Source: Syngnathus acus
Lineage: Eukaryota; Chordata; Actinopteri; Syngnathiformes; Syngnathidae
Reading direction: 5' to 3'
Assembly: GCF_901709675.1 (NCBI RefSeq)
Contig: NC_051090.1
Span: forward strand, 5,597,842 to 5,661,841
DNA length: 64,000 nt
A model generated the notes under the pieces. It ran no database searches, was not told the origin of the DNA, and saw nothing but the letters and a program-made list of their open reading frames with translations. A program made the position numbers and the translations under genes. The first letter of the stretch is position 1. Each line of letters opens with the position of its first letter. Shown in pieces: positions 1 to 12,610 of the stretch.

Positions 1-1521
1 ACATCTCACCAGACCTCATTTTCAACCAGCATTAAAGGATTAACTCAGCGTGTGCGTTTTCGACGTGAGAAGAGAAGAATTTGCACGGGCAGTTAGCGTG
101 ACATAATCATTTAAAGCCAACAAACAAGCATTATATATGAGCATATCTGCACATGTGGGTAGTTTCAAGCTTTACTTACACTTTTCCATTGCAATGTTTT
201 TTTTATCAAAGCAGCTGGGCGGGCAAGAGTTTGGTATATCTGCCTCCCAGTTTTGAGATTCTGTGTTTGAACCTCAGTTCAGGCGTTCTTCTGTGGAGTT
301 TGCATGTTCACACTGTGCTTCCCATGGGTTTTCTCCAACATGCTAAAAACATGTTTGTTATGCTCACTGAGGATTCCAAATTGTCCACAGGGAATGAAAG
401 TTAGTATTGCAGAGTCAATGATGGCTGACTATCCCAGAATAAGGTACTCAAGAGGCACCTTCAAAATACACATATATGCCAAAGTAAATTTGCATTAATT
501 TGATATTGGGATATGTTTCGCTTTGTGAAATGCACATTTGAAGCCAGTGCGTAAAAGCCTATTTCAATATGAAGGTGATTAGCATTTAAAACAATGGTGT
601 AACGCACCGAGAACAAAGTGTGGTGACACAATGATTTGATTACGTGGGCAGTTAATCCGTCGTGGACCTAAAAGAAGAAGAGACAACACGTACACCCCGG
701 CGGAGGCACAAGCGTCCACCATTTCGCCTCCATAAAAGGCTTTTCACGGTTGAGCTAATATGACAAAGTTTTAGGCTCAATGGCTTTACGGGAGCGTAAT
801 AATAGCACCTCGGCGAGCAGAGTGCAAAGACACACACACACAAAAACAAGTCTTTCCCCCACGACGATGAGGGGAAAGGGGGCTGGTGTTGAAATAAACT
901 TTGATGTTGGCAACTTTATAAAAGCGAAGAAAAAAGAGAAGAAGAAGCCATCTCGTGGCTTAGTAACAACAACCTGCCCATCTGTCCGGCTTGTAACACC
1001 GTGGCTAACTAAAAGGCGAGCTAACGACCACTGGTCATTAACAGCATCCTTTTGATAATAGTAAAAAAAAAATAACACGCTCTCCCCAAGCGGCGAGTTC
1101 TCCCTGGGTGTACTAGTGAAACTACCATAAATAAAGACGTGTGATATTTGGCTGGGGGTACGTGTCCGAATAGCGATACACACGACAGACAATGAAGAGC
1201 GACCTGATCCCACGGAGCTAACAAGCTATGTTAGCCTGCTAATGAGCTGATGCTAACTCTCTGGACACTTGCCTGCCCAGACACACTGTCGCTAATTTGA
1301 TTCTTCACACGGACCAGTCTGGCGTTAATTAAACACGGAAATTCGTGCATTTCGCCCACTTTGACGGTATCACAGCCCACGCGTGGGTTAAACACACGTC
1401 ATAACTTACTATTGGAGCATCCTATATGAAGTTTCGCCGGTGAAGTTGGTGTTAATATTCCGAGAGTTTGGAGACTACGCACACCGCGGCTGCGTTGAGG
1501 TGTGAGTGCACAAACTGTTAC
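1..1521. other. Left-edge non-coding DNA, probably first intron of a gene leaving the window
   Basis: No open frame here looks like a real protein. A degenerate SINE lies near 218-430. The stretch at about 650-1500 is moderately CpG-rich and contains a T-rich/A-rich alternation. If the minus-strand donor at 1521 is real, this DNA is the start of intron 1 of that gene. It could equally be ordinary intergenic sequence. Confidence 0.4.
218..430 (+). repeat. Degenerate tRNA-derived fish SINE
   Basis: The stretch around 270-390 reads as a decayed copy of the common fish SINE whose consensus has a B-box-like GGTTCGAATCC, then a 'GGAGTTTGCATGTTC...GTGGGTTTTCTCC' core, then an 'AAATTGTCC' tail. Here GAACCTCAG at about 268, GTGGAGTTTGCATGTTCAC at about 293 and AAATTGTCCACAGG at about 378 are still visible. 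It is far from consensus, so it is old. Confidence 0.65.
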
Positions 1522-1900
1522 CTTGCGCGATGCTGCTAGGCTAGCTGCGAGCTAGCATCGCAAGAGAAAGTTCCCCCGTGTCGCCGCGATGTGATTGTCA
1601 ATACAAAACGTGGTGGAAGTTGTTACGGAGGAGCAATGCTTGGACTTACGCAGTCCAGCGGGTGCCCGGTTGAGTTCCCCCGTGGTTCCCAGGGGTGTTG
1701 ATACTTGTATTTTGCTGGCTTCTGTGTTTAAAAAAAAAATAAAGAAAAAAAAAAGAAAATCCAGGGGAACCCCTCTCCTCCGTCCGCTGCCACTCCGGTT
1801 GCTAATGTGTGCCACCACCACAGGCGACGTCATGCCGCGTTCATAGACACCTCGGAAATGTTGCCTTTCCGACTTCTCTGCTGTTGGGGGGGAAAAAAAC
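1522..1900 (-). promoter_or_regulatory. CpG-rich promoter with probable non-coding first exon (gatad2a candidate)
   Basis: On the minus strand, an exon would end at 1522 with the strong donor CGCAAG|GTAACAG. The block is CpG-rich and holds a CRE-type TGACGTCG at 1825-1832 (read on the minus strand). No coding frame with an ATG fits the exon, so it would be 5' UTR. In vertebrates GATAD2A lies just downstream of MAU2 in the same orientation. A minus-strand gene starting here, beyond the 3' end of mau2, fits that order. The identity is inferred from synteny only, because no GATAD2A protein sequence lies in the window. Confidence 0.4.
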
Positions 1901-2284
1901 ATACTGCACTGACCTCGTGTGTAAATAAAAATAAAGCATGCAAATAAATAGAAGGGTCGCTGATATAATTTCAATAACTGTAAAGACATTTGGAAAAAGT
2001 CCTATTTTTCAAAAGTCTATTTTGGGAAATACAAATATTTGCTGTTGTGTCAACGCAAAATGATTGCCTGGTAAGTGGTCGTCAGTGCGACCTCCACTGG
2101 ACATAATTAGCAACTACAGTTTAAAGTATGCACACGTCATGAGCCGCCATATATATATAAAATCTATTAAATTTAAAATATAAAAATGTTTCGTCTAACA
2201 TTGCAACAGTAAACATCCCTCTGCAATATTTGCATATGTACTGTTTTTATGTAGATATAAATAAATACATTTGCAATGACAATG

Positions 2285-3482
2285 TTTATTTCATGTTTTT
2301 TATTGGAAAATTATTGAAAACATGAGCATCAAAAACATATGCATTGATAGAGTATAACTAGTACTCAAGCTTAAACTGTGTCATAAACTGAGTGTCATAA
2401 ATACCAAGCGTTGAAATCTCTACATCGTTAGGGCTAAAAATACATGACACTTTACTAAACTGACTTTATAAAATGTCACTGTACAATAAAAGGTTGGATG
2501 AGTGGTGAATTCATAAGCACAGTCTGCAAAGAACACAATTGAGAAGAACGAATAGGGACCAATTGAGCGTAACAAAAATGTATGTAAAAAAATGGTTAAC
2601 TAAAAAAAACAACTTGATTTGTAAAAATTAATATATTATGGAAGGTGTGGCGAAAACAAACTGACATAAACCACTGCAGGATGTCAGATCCATACATGAA
2701 CACTGAAATTTCTTAGAAACGCACCCTAACTCTAATTTAGCAAAAAAAATGCAACATTCCAACTGATTATTTTGTGTGAAAATATATTACAAGAGGTCTT
2801 TTTACTTCTCTATTATGGATTTTGTGCAAAAAATATCTACCAAGTATATCTTAGTCGCAAACCCAGGTCAGAAACTAATGTACAAGGAATTCAACATCAG
2901 TAACTTCCATGCAAATGGAAACAAAGGCATCCATACAACAACAAAACAATGAAAGCATGATGTCAAATATTTAACAGATACAAAAATATGAATAAATTAA
3001 TTTTTTTCTACATCTTTACTACCCTCCTACCAATCACCCCGTCTTCCTTGCTAATAAAAAGGAAAGCTGGCAAATGTAGAGGGGGCTTTCTGGTTGACGT
3101 GAAGCTCTTAGGTAGGGGGTGGAGAACTTTTATGTCATGTTATATAAAATCTTTTGAACAAACGTTAGTGATGGTATATTAAGAGCACATGTGGGTGAAA
3201 TGTTTGGGAGCTTCTTATGATGATTCTGCTATTAGTTTTTACAATTGCAAGGTGAGAGAAGACAAGTGGTCCACCCCTACTTGAAATCCAATCCAAATTC
3301 CACGCCCTGACCCAACCAGATGACGACAGTAGTGGTAATTGATTTACAGTAAATTAAAACTGTGATAGTAGTGAATTGGGAAATTAAAAATTCACTTAGA
3401 TCTTGACCAACAACGATCTGGTTACCGACTTTCTTAGACTATGTTGTGATAATGTACCAGCTGCACGCCCACAGTGAGTCAT

Positions 3483-3542
<60 letters not shown>

Positions 3543-3560
3543 ACATACACACAGTCTTCC
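2285..3560 (-). other. mau2: mau2 3' UTR (approximate extent)
   Basis: AT-rich DNA directly after the mau2 stop, with no other open frame of interest. Minus-strand AATAAA signals lie at 2299-2304 and 2285-2290 and would end a UTR of about 1.2 kb. The (CA)n microsatellite at 3486-3534 sits in it. The true cleavage site was not determined. Confidence 0.45.
3486..3534. repeat. (CA)n microsatellite
   Basis: About 24 uninterrupted CA units, then a few interrupted units to about 3552. It lies shortly after the mau2 stop codon, probably in the 3' UTR. Confidence 0.95.
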
Positions 3561-6500
3561 TCATAGCAGGCTTGCAAGACTGGTAGTGGGACCGTTCTGG
3601 GCTTGTATCTGGACAGGAGGAGGGCCGTCAGTCCACTACAAAGCAAAAAATAAATAAATTCATGGGCACATGTTTTGAAAGCATCCATGTATCTGCAAGA
3701 ACAGCTTGGAAGTCAATTTGTTTTTATTCCCATAGGGAATCCTACCATGCAAAAAACTCAAAGTATTTAGCATTCCTATCATAACAATAAGTATTAAGAG
3801 AAGTTAAGCACTGTATAATCAAACTAAAATAAAATGCTACTCGCTTTTTTAAGACGATGGTTGAAAACAAAGTTGTTTGATTTTGACTTTATAATAAAAG
3901 AGCATTGGGGAGAGATAGAAAGTCCTTCACGTACGCTGATAAGGTTGTGCTCGGGGAGGCTACAGGCGGCGATGTGGTCCTGCAGCAGCTGCTGGGAGAA
4001 GTTCTGGTGCATCTGAGCTGCTTCGTGGGCATCCATGGTGTTCCCAAGTGCCTTGTTCAAATCTGTAAGTGAAAGATGTGGTCAAAATTTGATTACGTCA
4101 TGCAAAGAAAAAGAAAAACTGAAATGAACACAAGTAGTACCTTTCAACAACGCCGAGGACCAAAGCTGCACGGACATGTCAGGGATCTTGCTGGCCAGCT
4201 GCATGGCCGGTACCACCATGTTGTTGCTTTCCTGCATGGAACAAAGCAGAATGGAAAAACAATCAGCCACAGTTGAACTTTTCAATCGTTTCATTTAATT
4301 TCATTCATAGATTGAAATGAACTTCGGAATAGATGAGGAGAAAGAAAGGTGAATGAAACTCTCATGTGTCACCTGCCCAACTAGACATTGCTAGTAACCT
4401 TGACAACCCAACAGACGCATTCGGCTCAATAATTCTGTCTTACTCTGTGGTTGCCCAGCACATAGAAGATGTGGCCCAGCAGAACCAGCGAGCAAGCAGT
4501 CAGTCTGTTCAAGTCCTCGGCGTTAGACATCTTCAAGGTTTCTCTCAAGAAGCGTCTGGAAAGAGAAGAAGAAGAATATGAACGCGTCAAGGGCTTGACT
4601 TTGTGGAGGAAAAAATCAATCAATCAATAAACAAGTCCTCCTACTTGGCTTCATTGTAGCGGCCTTGGAAGAAGGACAGCAGTCCCCGGATGTAGAAAGC
4701 AGCGGCGCGGAGGCAGTGTGAGCTAACCAAAGACCAAGATATTATTACCACTGCGTTGTACTTTACAAAATAAAAGTCTCTTTAACTGCTGGATATTACA
4801 CACACATTTTGTTTCATAGCTTGATGAAGATGTTGTTTTAAATAGAATATCAAAACCTTCAACATCATCTTACCTTACTGGGAAGTTGTGGTCTGGATTT
4901 ATCCTCTCCAGGAGGCTGTACAACTGGAGGAGAGAGTAGTCATGCATTATATAATTACCATATCAACGTAACTATATTGCATGGTTTCTTCTATTTGCCA
5001 AGATAACCTGAAATTTGGATCGCTTGTCATAACTCATTCATAGCGCCCTCTGCTGGGAGAACTGTGCTACTGACAACATGGGCCTAGTCATTCAACAGAA
5101 TTGAAGCGCAGAATTTAAATGTGCAAAGTTCACTTCAGAAGATTCATCCATTCATTGTCTGCAGGAGCTTATCTTAGCCAATTTTGGATGAAAAGTACAA
5201 ACGAACTTTGATCTGTTAGGCGGTTTATATTTTTCTTTTCCACACTGCATTTCACTGTCATACCTCTTGGTGTCTGTTGCCTTCCCGAATATAAACGCTG
5301 GCCAAATTGGTGACGATATAAGTCCACAGCTCCTGGTGTGTGGTGAGCTGCAACACAGGAGTGCCACATTTCACTCAGCTGGAGTGAGACTCCACCCGGC
5401 AGCCGAGGAATGATCCAAACACATAAAGCAAAAAAACAAGGGATGTGCCTACCCGCAAGGCCGTGGTAAACTGTGCCTCTGCATTATCCATGCAGTTCAC
5501 CGAGATACAGTAGAGGCCCTGGCAGAAGCAGAAAAATCAATTGACTCATTATTATTTTTTTATAAGTAAAACCTACACCATTAAAAAATTGGCTTGAAAA
5601 TACTCACTAATAAAGTGTGGAGCTGGGCAGCGTGGTTGGTGAATAACCTGGGAGACTGTTGGCAAAGCTGACACACTTGCGAGATCTGGAAGGAGAGAAA
5701 GTGTTCATTTGGCAAATATGAAGCGGAATATGCAGGGCAGAGGTCGCACATACCTCCTGTAGCGCAGTGGCCTTGTGGCCAGTGACGAGCCTGCACATGA
5801 TGATATGCTCCAGTAGAATGACTTGAAAGGTAGAAAGGATGGGGCTGCAGTCTAACACTATCAAGAGAAATAAAGAATGTCGTGAGGAGGTGGTTCCGCT
5901 ACCATTGTTTGCCCAAAGCGTAAGAACTCGCTCACTTTTTAATTTCTCTAGTTGCATTAGCGCTTTGTCCGTGTACTTCTGTGCTTTCTCCAGGTAACCC
6001 GCCTGCATGGAGTGCATCACCGTCACCTGTTGACGGCGCACCAAATGATTTCAAATGGCTGTGCTACATGACTGTTTGTGCTTAACCATCAACATAACTC
6101 CAATGCAATGCTCACCAGGTAAACAAGGACACACATGTGCTCCTTTGGGAGCCAATGAAAGAGGTCGGCGGGGTTGCTGGGAAGAATCTCGTCGTCGTGG
6201 AGCGTCGAGATGGTCTGGATGCACTGCTGCAGCTGCTTCAGACACGGCTTCACACTCTTCACCTGAGGGAACGCGGACGTGATTCAATCGCAAATAACAA
6301 AAGCTGTATCCAAGATAATAAGGTTGATGCTGACGGTACCTGTCCAGCGTCCAGGTAGTGCGTGACTTGCAGAACCAGGAAGAAGACCCTGAGGGACTCC
6401 TTCTGGATAGGGTTTCCCTGCCAGTTCTCTACGATGGTTCCACACAAGGTGAGCAAGGGATGAACCTCGCCCAGCTTCCTCTCCATTAGCAGCAACTATT

Positions 6501-8124
6501 GGCATAATAAGAAAAAGTACCAAATGACAATTTTTCACTGTAGCTTTACAAGAAAAGCAAAATCATTTACATGACTTCCTTAGTTAATAAAAACTTGTCA
6601 TCGTCTTCAAGGTGGCCCTCATAATCTTGTAGGCAAGTTCAGAAATAAAAGTTAAACTTACCATGCCTTTACTGAGGAGAAACAACGCCCTTGAAGAGAC
6701 AAAAGCATCGGGTCAGCATTCCTCACAATCAGTCAAGTCAGTCAATATTTACGTCGCCATAATTAAATGAGGCAGTGCCAATACACATTTCAGAAAAATC
6801 AATATGAGCTCAAGAAAGATAAAAGGCTTATATATCAAAAAGGTGAAGACTTTCACACTGCAAGCATTTGTTAGATTAAAATGCTTTCTGCCCACGTGTG
6901 AACTGTTTCAATGCCTTAAAAACTAAATAAGAAAATAAATTCTAAGAACTTGGAAAATGTGAGCTGAGACATACCTGGTGTATTCCGATCCCACCACGCG
7001 GGCGTACTCTGCTCCGACGCCCAGCAGGTCGCACGCTGACACCAAGTCCTTCTCCAGTGTATGAAGTTGCTGTGGAATAAGAAAATTCCTGTTGTGATAG
7101 TTTGCCATTTTCAACTTCGCCGTTCCGTATAAACTAAGACACTGAATTGTAAGAGAGGAGATCCACTCGGCAAATGTGAATGCAAAGCTAACTCTTAAGG
7201 TGTGCGCTATTTTGACCACAACAGCTTCATACACTTCTTTCAGAGTATGACACGTACCGCCAGCTGGAACAACAGCCTGCAGTGCCAATATGGTGTTTGT
7301 TGAGAAATCTGGATGGCCTTGCGCAGAAGAGGTTTTGCAGAGTCCACCAAATTCTGAAAATACACCACCAATTACAACAGATATGCATAAATCCAAAGGT
7401 TATTATGAGTAACTAAGAACCTGTATGCAAAAGTATGTATACTGCTAAATCCCCAAGTACACGAACATCCCCAATATTACCTGTTGGCAGAAGAGTTCTG
7501 ATAAGATGCTTGCAGCCTCAAACTTGACATCTTCGAACTGAGGAACTTGCTGGGAAATGTACCACTGCAAAAGAAGGTATATAAACGTTATTAGAGTCCA
7601 AAGTCACGTTAATGATGTTTTCTGTAATATTGGCCCATTTAGAAAACCATTCAGCAGCTAATTTTGTACAGCATTGAAAAGAATGAAAGCGCCCGATGAG
7701 GACGAACGTGTCATTATGTAGTGAAGCAAATGAAACACTCGTTAAAATAGCGATATGCGACGAATTGACAAATGTAAACTAAGCGTTTAGGGAAGTCTTG
7801 GGTGTTTTCGTTGTTTCCCAAAGTATGGCCTACACCCGCCCGCTCCAGCGCTGCATCCGCGCTCTTTCCTAGCTCGTTAAGCCCGCTCACCGCTTTCTCC
7901 AGGTGGCTACGCGCCAGATCGCTGTTCTTGGTGTGGTGGTAGAGGACCGAGCCCAGCTGAAGATGCGTGCGGGCCTCTATCCTCTGTGGCGGCTTGAACT
8001 GGAACACAGCCTGGAGACAATGCACGCAAAGGCGGATTTTGGGCGGACTGGAGGTTCGGAAATGCTCCGCGAAGCCGAGGAGGGCGAGGTACCAGCGCTC
8101 CGGGGCTTCTACGTTTGACGCCAT
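3561..8124 (-). CDS. mau2: MAU2 chromatid cohesion factor (SCC4 homologue), complete, 18 coding exons
   Basis: MAU2/SCC4 binds the N-terminus of NIPBL/SCC2. The pair loads cohesin onto chromatin in the nucleus. Coding exons in transcript order: 8124-7891, 7564-7481, 7353-7258, 7069-6975, 6689-6662, 6495-6340, 6262-6116, 6026-5936, 5857-5754, 5685-5608, 5518-5453, 5347-5264, 4923-4874, 4722-4645, 4555-4444, 4231-4141, 4062-3935, 3635-3561. All junctions are GT-AG and keep phase, giving 598 aa (human about 613). The protein is an all-helical TPR-type superhelix. Near-invariant stretches include [20 protein letters not shown] (about residues 11-30), [19 protein letters not shown] (about 142-160) and the C-terminal [11 protein letters not shown]. 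The start is the first ATG after an upstream non-ATG frame, and the first residues are shorter than the Ala-rich human N-terminus. Exon 13 begins LYSLLERI, without the Val seen in one human isoform. The gene is divergent from slc25a42. Confidence 0.97.
5145..5196 (-). repeat. SINE tail fragment in a mau2 intron
   Basis: CATCCATTCATTGTCTGC...GAGCTTATC resembles the reverse complement of the 3' end of the fish SINE family seen elsewhere in the window ('GATAAGCGG...GAAAATGGATGG'). It is short and diverged. Confidence 0.35.
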
Positions 8125-8998
8125 TTTCCCTGACAACAACAAGTTTTTCAGCGCTCACAGGCCAGGCTGCTGGGTTGCCAGATGCTGACTTTAAAAGCCC
8201 TCTGTCCCAGCCAATTGGTCAGCCTTTAGTTTAACATTTGTGTGATTTATGTTATTGCTGCCAAAATGTAGTCATTAAAATTTAGTTGTCTCGTGAATTC
8301 AGTATATAAACAACGGCAAACTCTCTTATTTAAGTGTTGTTGATGCTCAAAAATGATGTCTCCATATCACAAAGCCTGGTGTTTGAACAAGGGTGTGTAG
8401 ACTTGTTACAGGAATTCCACTGCATATTTTTATTATATTTTATTATAGGCACCACTGTGGGTCTACTGATTATCACATTTGGTTCAGTTATAAGGTTCTG
8501 GGTTCAAATCTCTGCCTTTTCTGTGTGTGGCAGTTGTCTGTATGTTTACAACACACACGCTCAACAGGAAGAATTAAAACGGAATTTCAGTCAGAATTCC
8601 TTTGCGACCTTCTTGATAAATGAATAAATAAAACTAGAAAAAAACAATATAGAAACATGATTACATTCAAATACATGTATTGTGCAGGATCTTACATTTT
8701 CGTTTGGGCCTGTTAAAATATCTGGTGACAAGTTTTCCCTTGGAAAACGCTGAACATTTAAAGGACAAACGAAGGGAGAACCTGGCAACCCGAGATCACG
8801 AAAAGCGTCGCGAGACTTCCCCCGCGACCCACTTTGCTTTTGGGTGTTGTAGTCCAAAACAGTGGGCAGTTTCGTCCCACTTTCTTGAGAAGGCGGATTG
8901 TCAAACCCAAATAATCTGGTGTGCTGCAGCAAAGGCTCAAGGCAGATTCGTTTCCTCGCTTGGATCGAACTATAAATAGGAGCTGATCAGTTTCCCTG
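8125..8998. promoter_or_regulatory. Divergent mau2 / slc25a42 promoter interval
   Basis: About 870 bp separates the mau2 start codon (minus) from the presumed slc25a42 transcription start (plus). A TATA-type element, TATAAATAGG, lies at 8971-8980 on the plus strand and predicts a start near 9000. A SINE remnant lies at about 8445-8565. The segment from 8750 to 8990 is CpG-richer than its flanks. No TATA is obvious on the mau2 side. Confidence 0.5.
8445..8565 (+). repeat. SINE remnant (tRNA-like head)
   Basis: GGGTTCAAATCTCTGCC at about 8508 keeps an RNA polymerase III B-box-like motif, and CACTGTGGGTCTACTGAT precedes it as in the SINE head. It is a partial copy between mau2 and slc25a42. Confidence 0.55.
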
Positions 8999-9457
8999 AT
9001 CATTTCCCCGAAGAGAGGAGGGTGGAAATTGCAAATCAACACGAAAAGGCTTTGGACTTGAGTTGCGCGTGGAGAGGACCTCCCCTGCGCAGTGAAAACA
9101 AGACGTTCATGCAGGACTGTTGACATAACATGTCGAAAGCCTCTTAAGGTATGGTACAAAATGGAGCGTTTAATCAAAATTCTTGATTTATCGTTTTGCT
9201 AGGTTTTATTTCAGAGGTGTGGTCGAAATGACATATTTATTGTATGTCATTAGGGACATACTGCCGCCCTTGTTTACGCCCCAAATTGAATACAAGATTG
9301 CATTGGCATGCGCAGAGCGACTGATGATAAAAAAAAAGGAAACAAAAAAGGGAAGAAGCATTGCTGCATGATGTTCCTTAGCAGTGCTTATTTTGCAGAG
9401 ATCGATTTGCTCTGGTTCCGAATCATGTGTGTGGGTCATCACCAGTGAGGGACACTC

Positions 9458-12400
9458 ATGGTCCACCGCGTGCACGACCACCAAAACCGCATGCCAGTCG
9501 CCCAGGCCACAGTTCTGACCCTGCCTCCTTCCAGCAAAACAAAGGTGAGTTAGAAACTCACGTTCTTGTGTTACATAAGAGATTCAAGGTTGCCTATTTG
9601 TAGTCTACAATATTAAAGACCCCCCCCCCCCCTAAATTAATCGCCCACGTACGTGCGCCTTACTAGTAAATTTGTGAGAGCATTTGATCCAACCCAACGT
9701 GCAATTTTATTTTTATTTTTTTAAAGCAACCGCATTTAATCCACAACTGCTCACAATACACAATGAACATATTATTTCATTAAAGACAGATTAAACGCAA
9801 CTGGTGGGAGTTTTAAACGAATACAACATGTGCCCCCCAGCTCAGCTCAGAGTTGTTATTGCGACACTGCCTGTGAGAGCATACCACAGTCAGTCGGCTT
9901 GCCTCTTCTGGCGGGCGTTAGTGGCTGGCTGTAAATAGCAAGAAGGTAGCATCCGGCCTAAAACTGGGTCAGATTCCCCCCTATAGAAAGCAGTTTGAGG
10001 CTATTGATCCGTTCCAGAAAACTGGCACCGAATTTTTATTAACAGTCCACGTGATGTTTTACGTGACATTTGAACATGCATTCCTGTTAAGAGTTAAAAA
10101 AAAAAAAAAAAGGTTGCACTCTGGCCTGATTCCCTCTCACATTCCATAAAGATGCATGATATTTTTGTTCAAAATTCAAAATTGTCCGTCAAGTGATGGA
10201 AATTTAAAAATAAAAATAACTTCTGGCCTCAATAAGAGTTGTGAAATGGCTCTGTGGTTGTTGTGGGGCCACGCTTATCGCTTCTGAGTGGTTGTTTATT
10301 GGGCTCAGCTGTCCTTGAGGTGTGGAAAAGGAGGCACGTGCAAGCATGTGCACGCACTGGCACATGTATGACGTTTAACCTCCAAAGTTGAACACAATCA
10401 CTTGTGTGTGTGTGCGTGTGTGTGTGTGTGTGGTGGGGTCAATAAACAAGAAGCCTCTAGCTGCCTTGATTCAAATTGCTATGATCACAAACATAAAGAA
10501 ACATCATGTTATGTATTGTCACAGTGTGTTCAAAACAAGGACAGTGATGCCACATCATGAAACCTAAATAAAACTCCAAAGGACGCTTGACACAGAAGCA
10601 GTGTGTCAATTATTGTTAGTATTTACTTGGTGAAATCAGTTCAGATTTGTAAATGATAGTTTGTTTATATTCAACTGAGCTGTCCGACCTTTTGCCTATG
10701 TCACAGTTTTTGCCCTGGAACTGTTACATCCATGATAATAGTTTACACTTGAGGCATGTTTTTTTTTTTAGAAAATGTAGTTTGAAGAACAAATTATCTC
10801 TCTGGTGACATTTGCTTTCGACAATAAATGTGTTTTAGTGAAGCGCTATCTCGCTTTGATAAAGCGATGGGTCATATTGTCTTGTTTTGGTTGGCGATAA
10901 GCAAAAATGTCATTGCTAGTTGGGTTGAAAACACTTTTTTCAAATTGGATTTGTAATATTCTTGATAATCTTGATAATTGATGCATCCTCACCAACAGGA
11001 CTTGAGGCCAGCCTTGATGGCGTTGGACTCCCTTCTGTGCGGGGCGTTCGCCGGGGCCGTCGCCAAAACCGCCATCGCGCCCCTGGATCGCACCAAGATC
11101 ATCTTTCAAGGTAAGGGGTCAGAAAAAGAACCTTCCTGAGATAATGGTGTCAAAGTTTTGCACATAAATTATTTATTGACATCGTGTTTTCTTCGCTCGC
11201 TACAGAATTTCTGATGTAACTGTTAACTACCTGCTAATCCTCTTAGTAGATGTTTAGCCTACGTGGGGAAAGTTGGTTGTTCTAATCATGTTGTTTTTCC
11301 ATTCCTTAGTGTCCTCAAAAAGATTTTCAGCTAAGGTGAGTTTGAATCCCAAAAAATCTCCACTGGGTTATATGTTTTCTTTTATTTTATTAAGCATTAT
11401 ATTGAAAATTATAATTAAAAAAGGGAAAAAATCGGATAAAATATCAGAAAATTGTATTTACAGCTTTCTTAAAAAAAAAAAACACCTAAATAAATCACAC
11501 TTAACAACTAAAGCGAGAGCCCTGAAGCATACTACTACTTTTTCTTTATTGCTACTTTGGAGCCATTCAAAATGACCTATTGAATCTTATTATTGGTTTG
11601 AGTGTTATGGTACATTAGGGAACATTTCTTGCGTCCTAACAGGAGGCGTTCAGGCTCATCTACTGCTCGTACATGAAAGATGGGCTGCTCAGCTTGTGGA
11701 GGGGGAACTCAGCCACCATGGTGAGGGTCATGCCGTACGCCGCCATCCAGTTCTACTCCCACGAGCAGTACAAAAAGGTGCTGGGGGGCCACTACGGATT
11801 TCAGGGAAAGTAAGTGCCACCAGACGATGTTGTATTAAGTTTCCTATTTGTTGCCGTAACACGTCTTTGTTTCAGGGCTCTTCCGCCGTTGCCGCGATTG
11901 CTGGCTGGCTCGTTGGCGGGGACCACGGCCGCCATGCTGACGTACCCGCTGGACATGGTGCGGGCCCGCATGGCGGTTACAGCCAAAGAAATGTAAGTGC
12001 TCTCTGCGTGTAGATGAGTAGGGAAAACTAAAAAAAAAAAACTTCATTTTGACAGGTACAGCAACATCATGCACGTTTTTGTGCGCATTTCCCAAGAAGA
12101 AGGCTTTAAGACACTCTACAGGGGCTTCACTCCCACCATTCTGGGCGTCATCCCCTACGCAGGAATCACATTCTTCACTTATGAGACCCTCAAGAAACTT
12201 CACACAGGTACCTGCAGAAATATTTTTACAAAGAGCATGGAAGCTAAAGCCCTGTTTATCTAACCACCTTTCCTGTACTTCTAGAAAAAACAAAACGAGC
12301 TCAGCCGTCCACTGTGGAGCGCTTGGCTTTTGGCGCCTGCGCCGGTCTGGTCGGACAGTCGGCCTCCTACCCGCTAGACGTGGTCCGCCGGCGCATGCAG

Positions 12401-12610
12401 ACGGCCGGCGTCACCGGCTCCACCTGCAACACTATTTTGGGCACCATGCGCGAAATCTTGAGCAACGAAGGCGTCGTGCGTGGATTCTATAAAGGCTTAA
12501 GCATGAACTGGCTTAAAGGGCCCGTCGCCGTCGGAATCAGCTTCACCACCTTTGATATCACAAACAACTTGCTTCTCAAAGTGCACCAGATGAGCTTCTC
12601 CACACACTAA
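9458..12610 (+). CDS. slc25a42: Mitochondrial coenzyme A transporter SLC25A42, complete
   Basis: SLC25A42 is an inner-membrane carrier that brings CoA into the mitochondrial matrix in exchange for adenine nucleotides. Coding exons: 9458-9544, 10999-11110, 11310-11335, 11643-11809, 11876-11992, 12056-12207, 12285-12610, all GT-AG and in phase, giving 328 aa (human 318). The three carrier repeats are visible with their PX[D/E]XX[K/R] signatures: PLDRTK at about 57-62, PLDMVR at about 155-160 and PLDVVR at about 250-255. Family-typical stretches include [22 protein letters not shown] and [20 protein letters not shown] near the C-terminus. The start was chosen because an in-frame TGA lies 12 bp upstream, and the N-terminus ([12 protein letters not shown]) resembles fish orthologues. 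It is divergent from mau2, which sits in the same 19p13.11 block in human. Confidence 0.97.
10403..10431. repeat. (GT)n microsatellite in slc25a42 intron
   Basis: About 14 GT units interrupted once by GC. It lies in the long intron between coding exons 1 and 2. Confidence 0.85.

Noticed and set aside
8500-8525. A possible tRNA gene, from the GGTTCAAATC B-box-like motif.
   Set aside because: No cloverleaf partner sequences were found. The context matches the SINE head instead.
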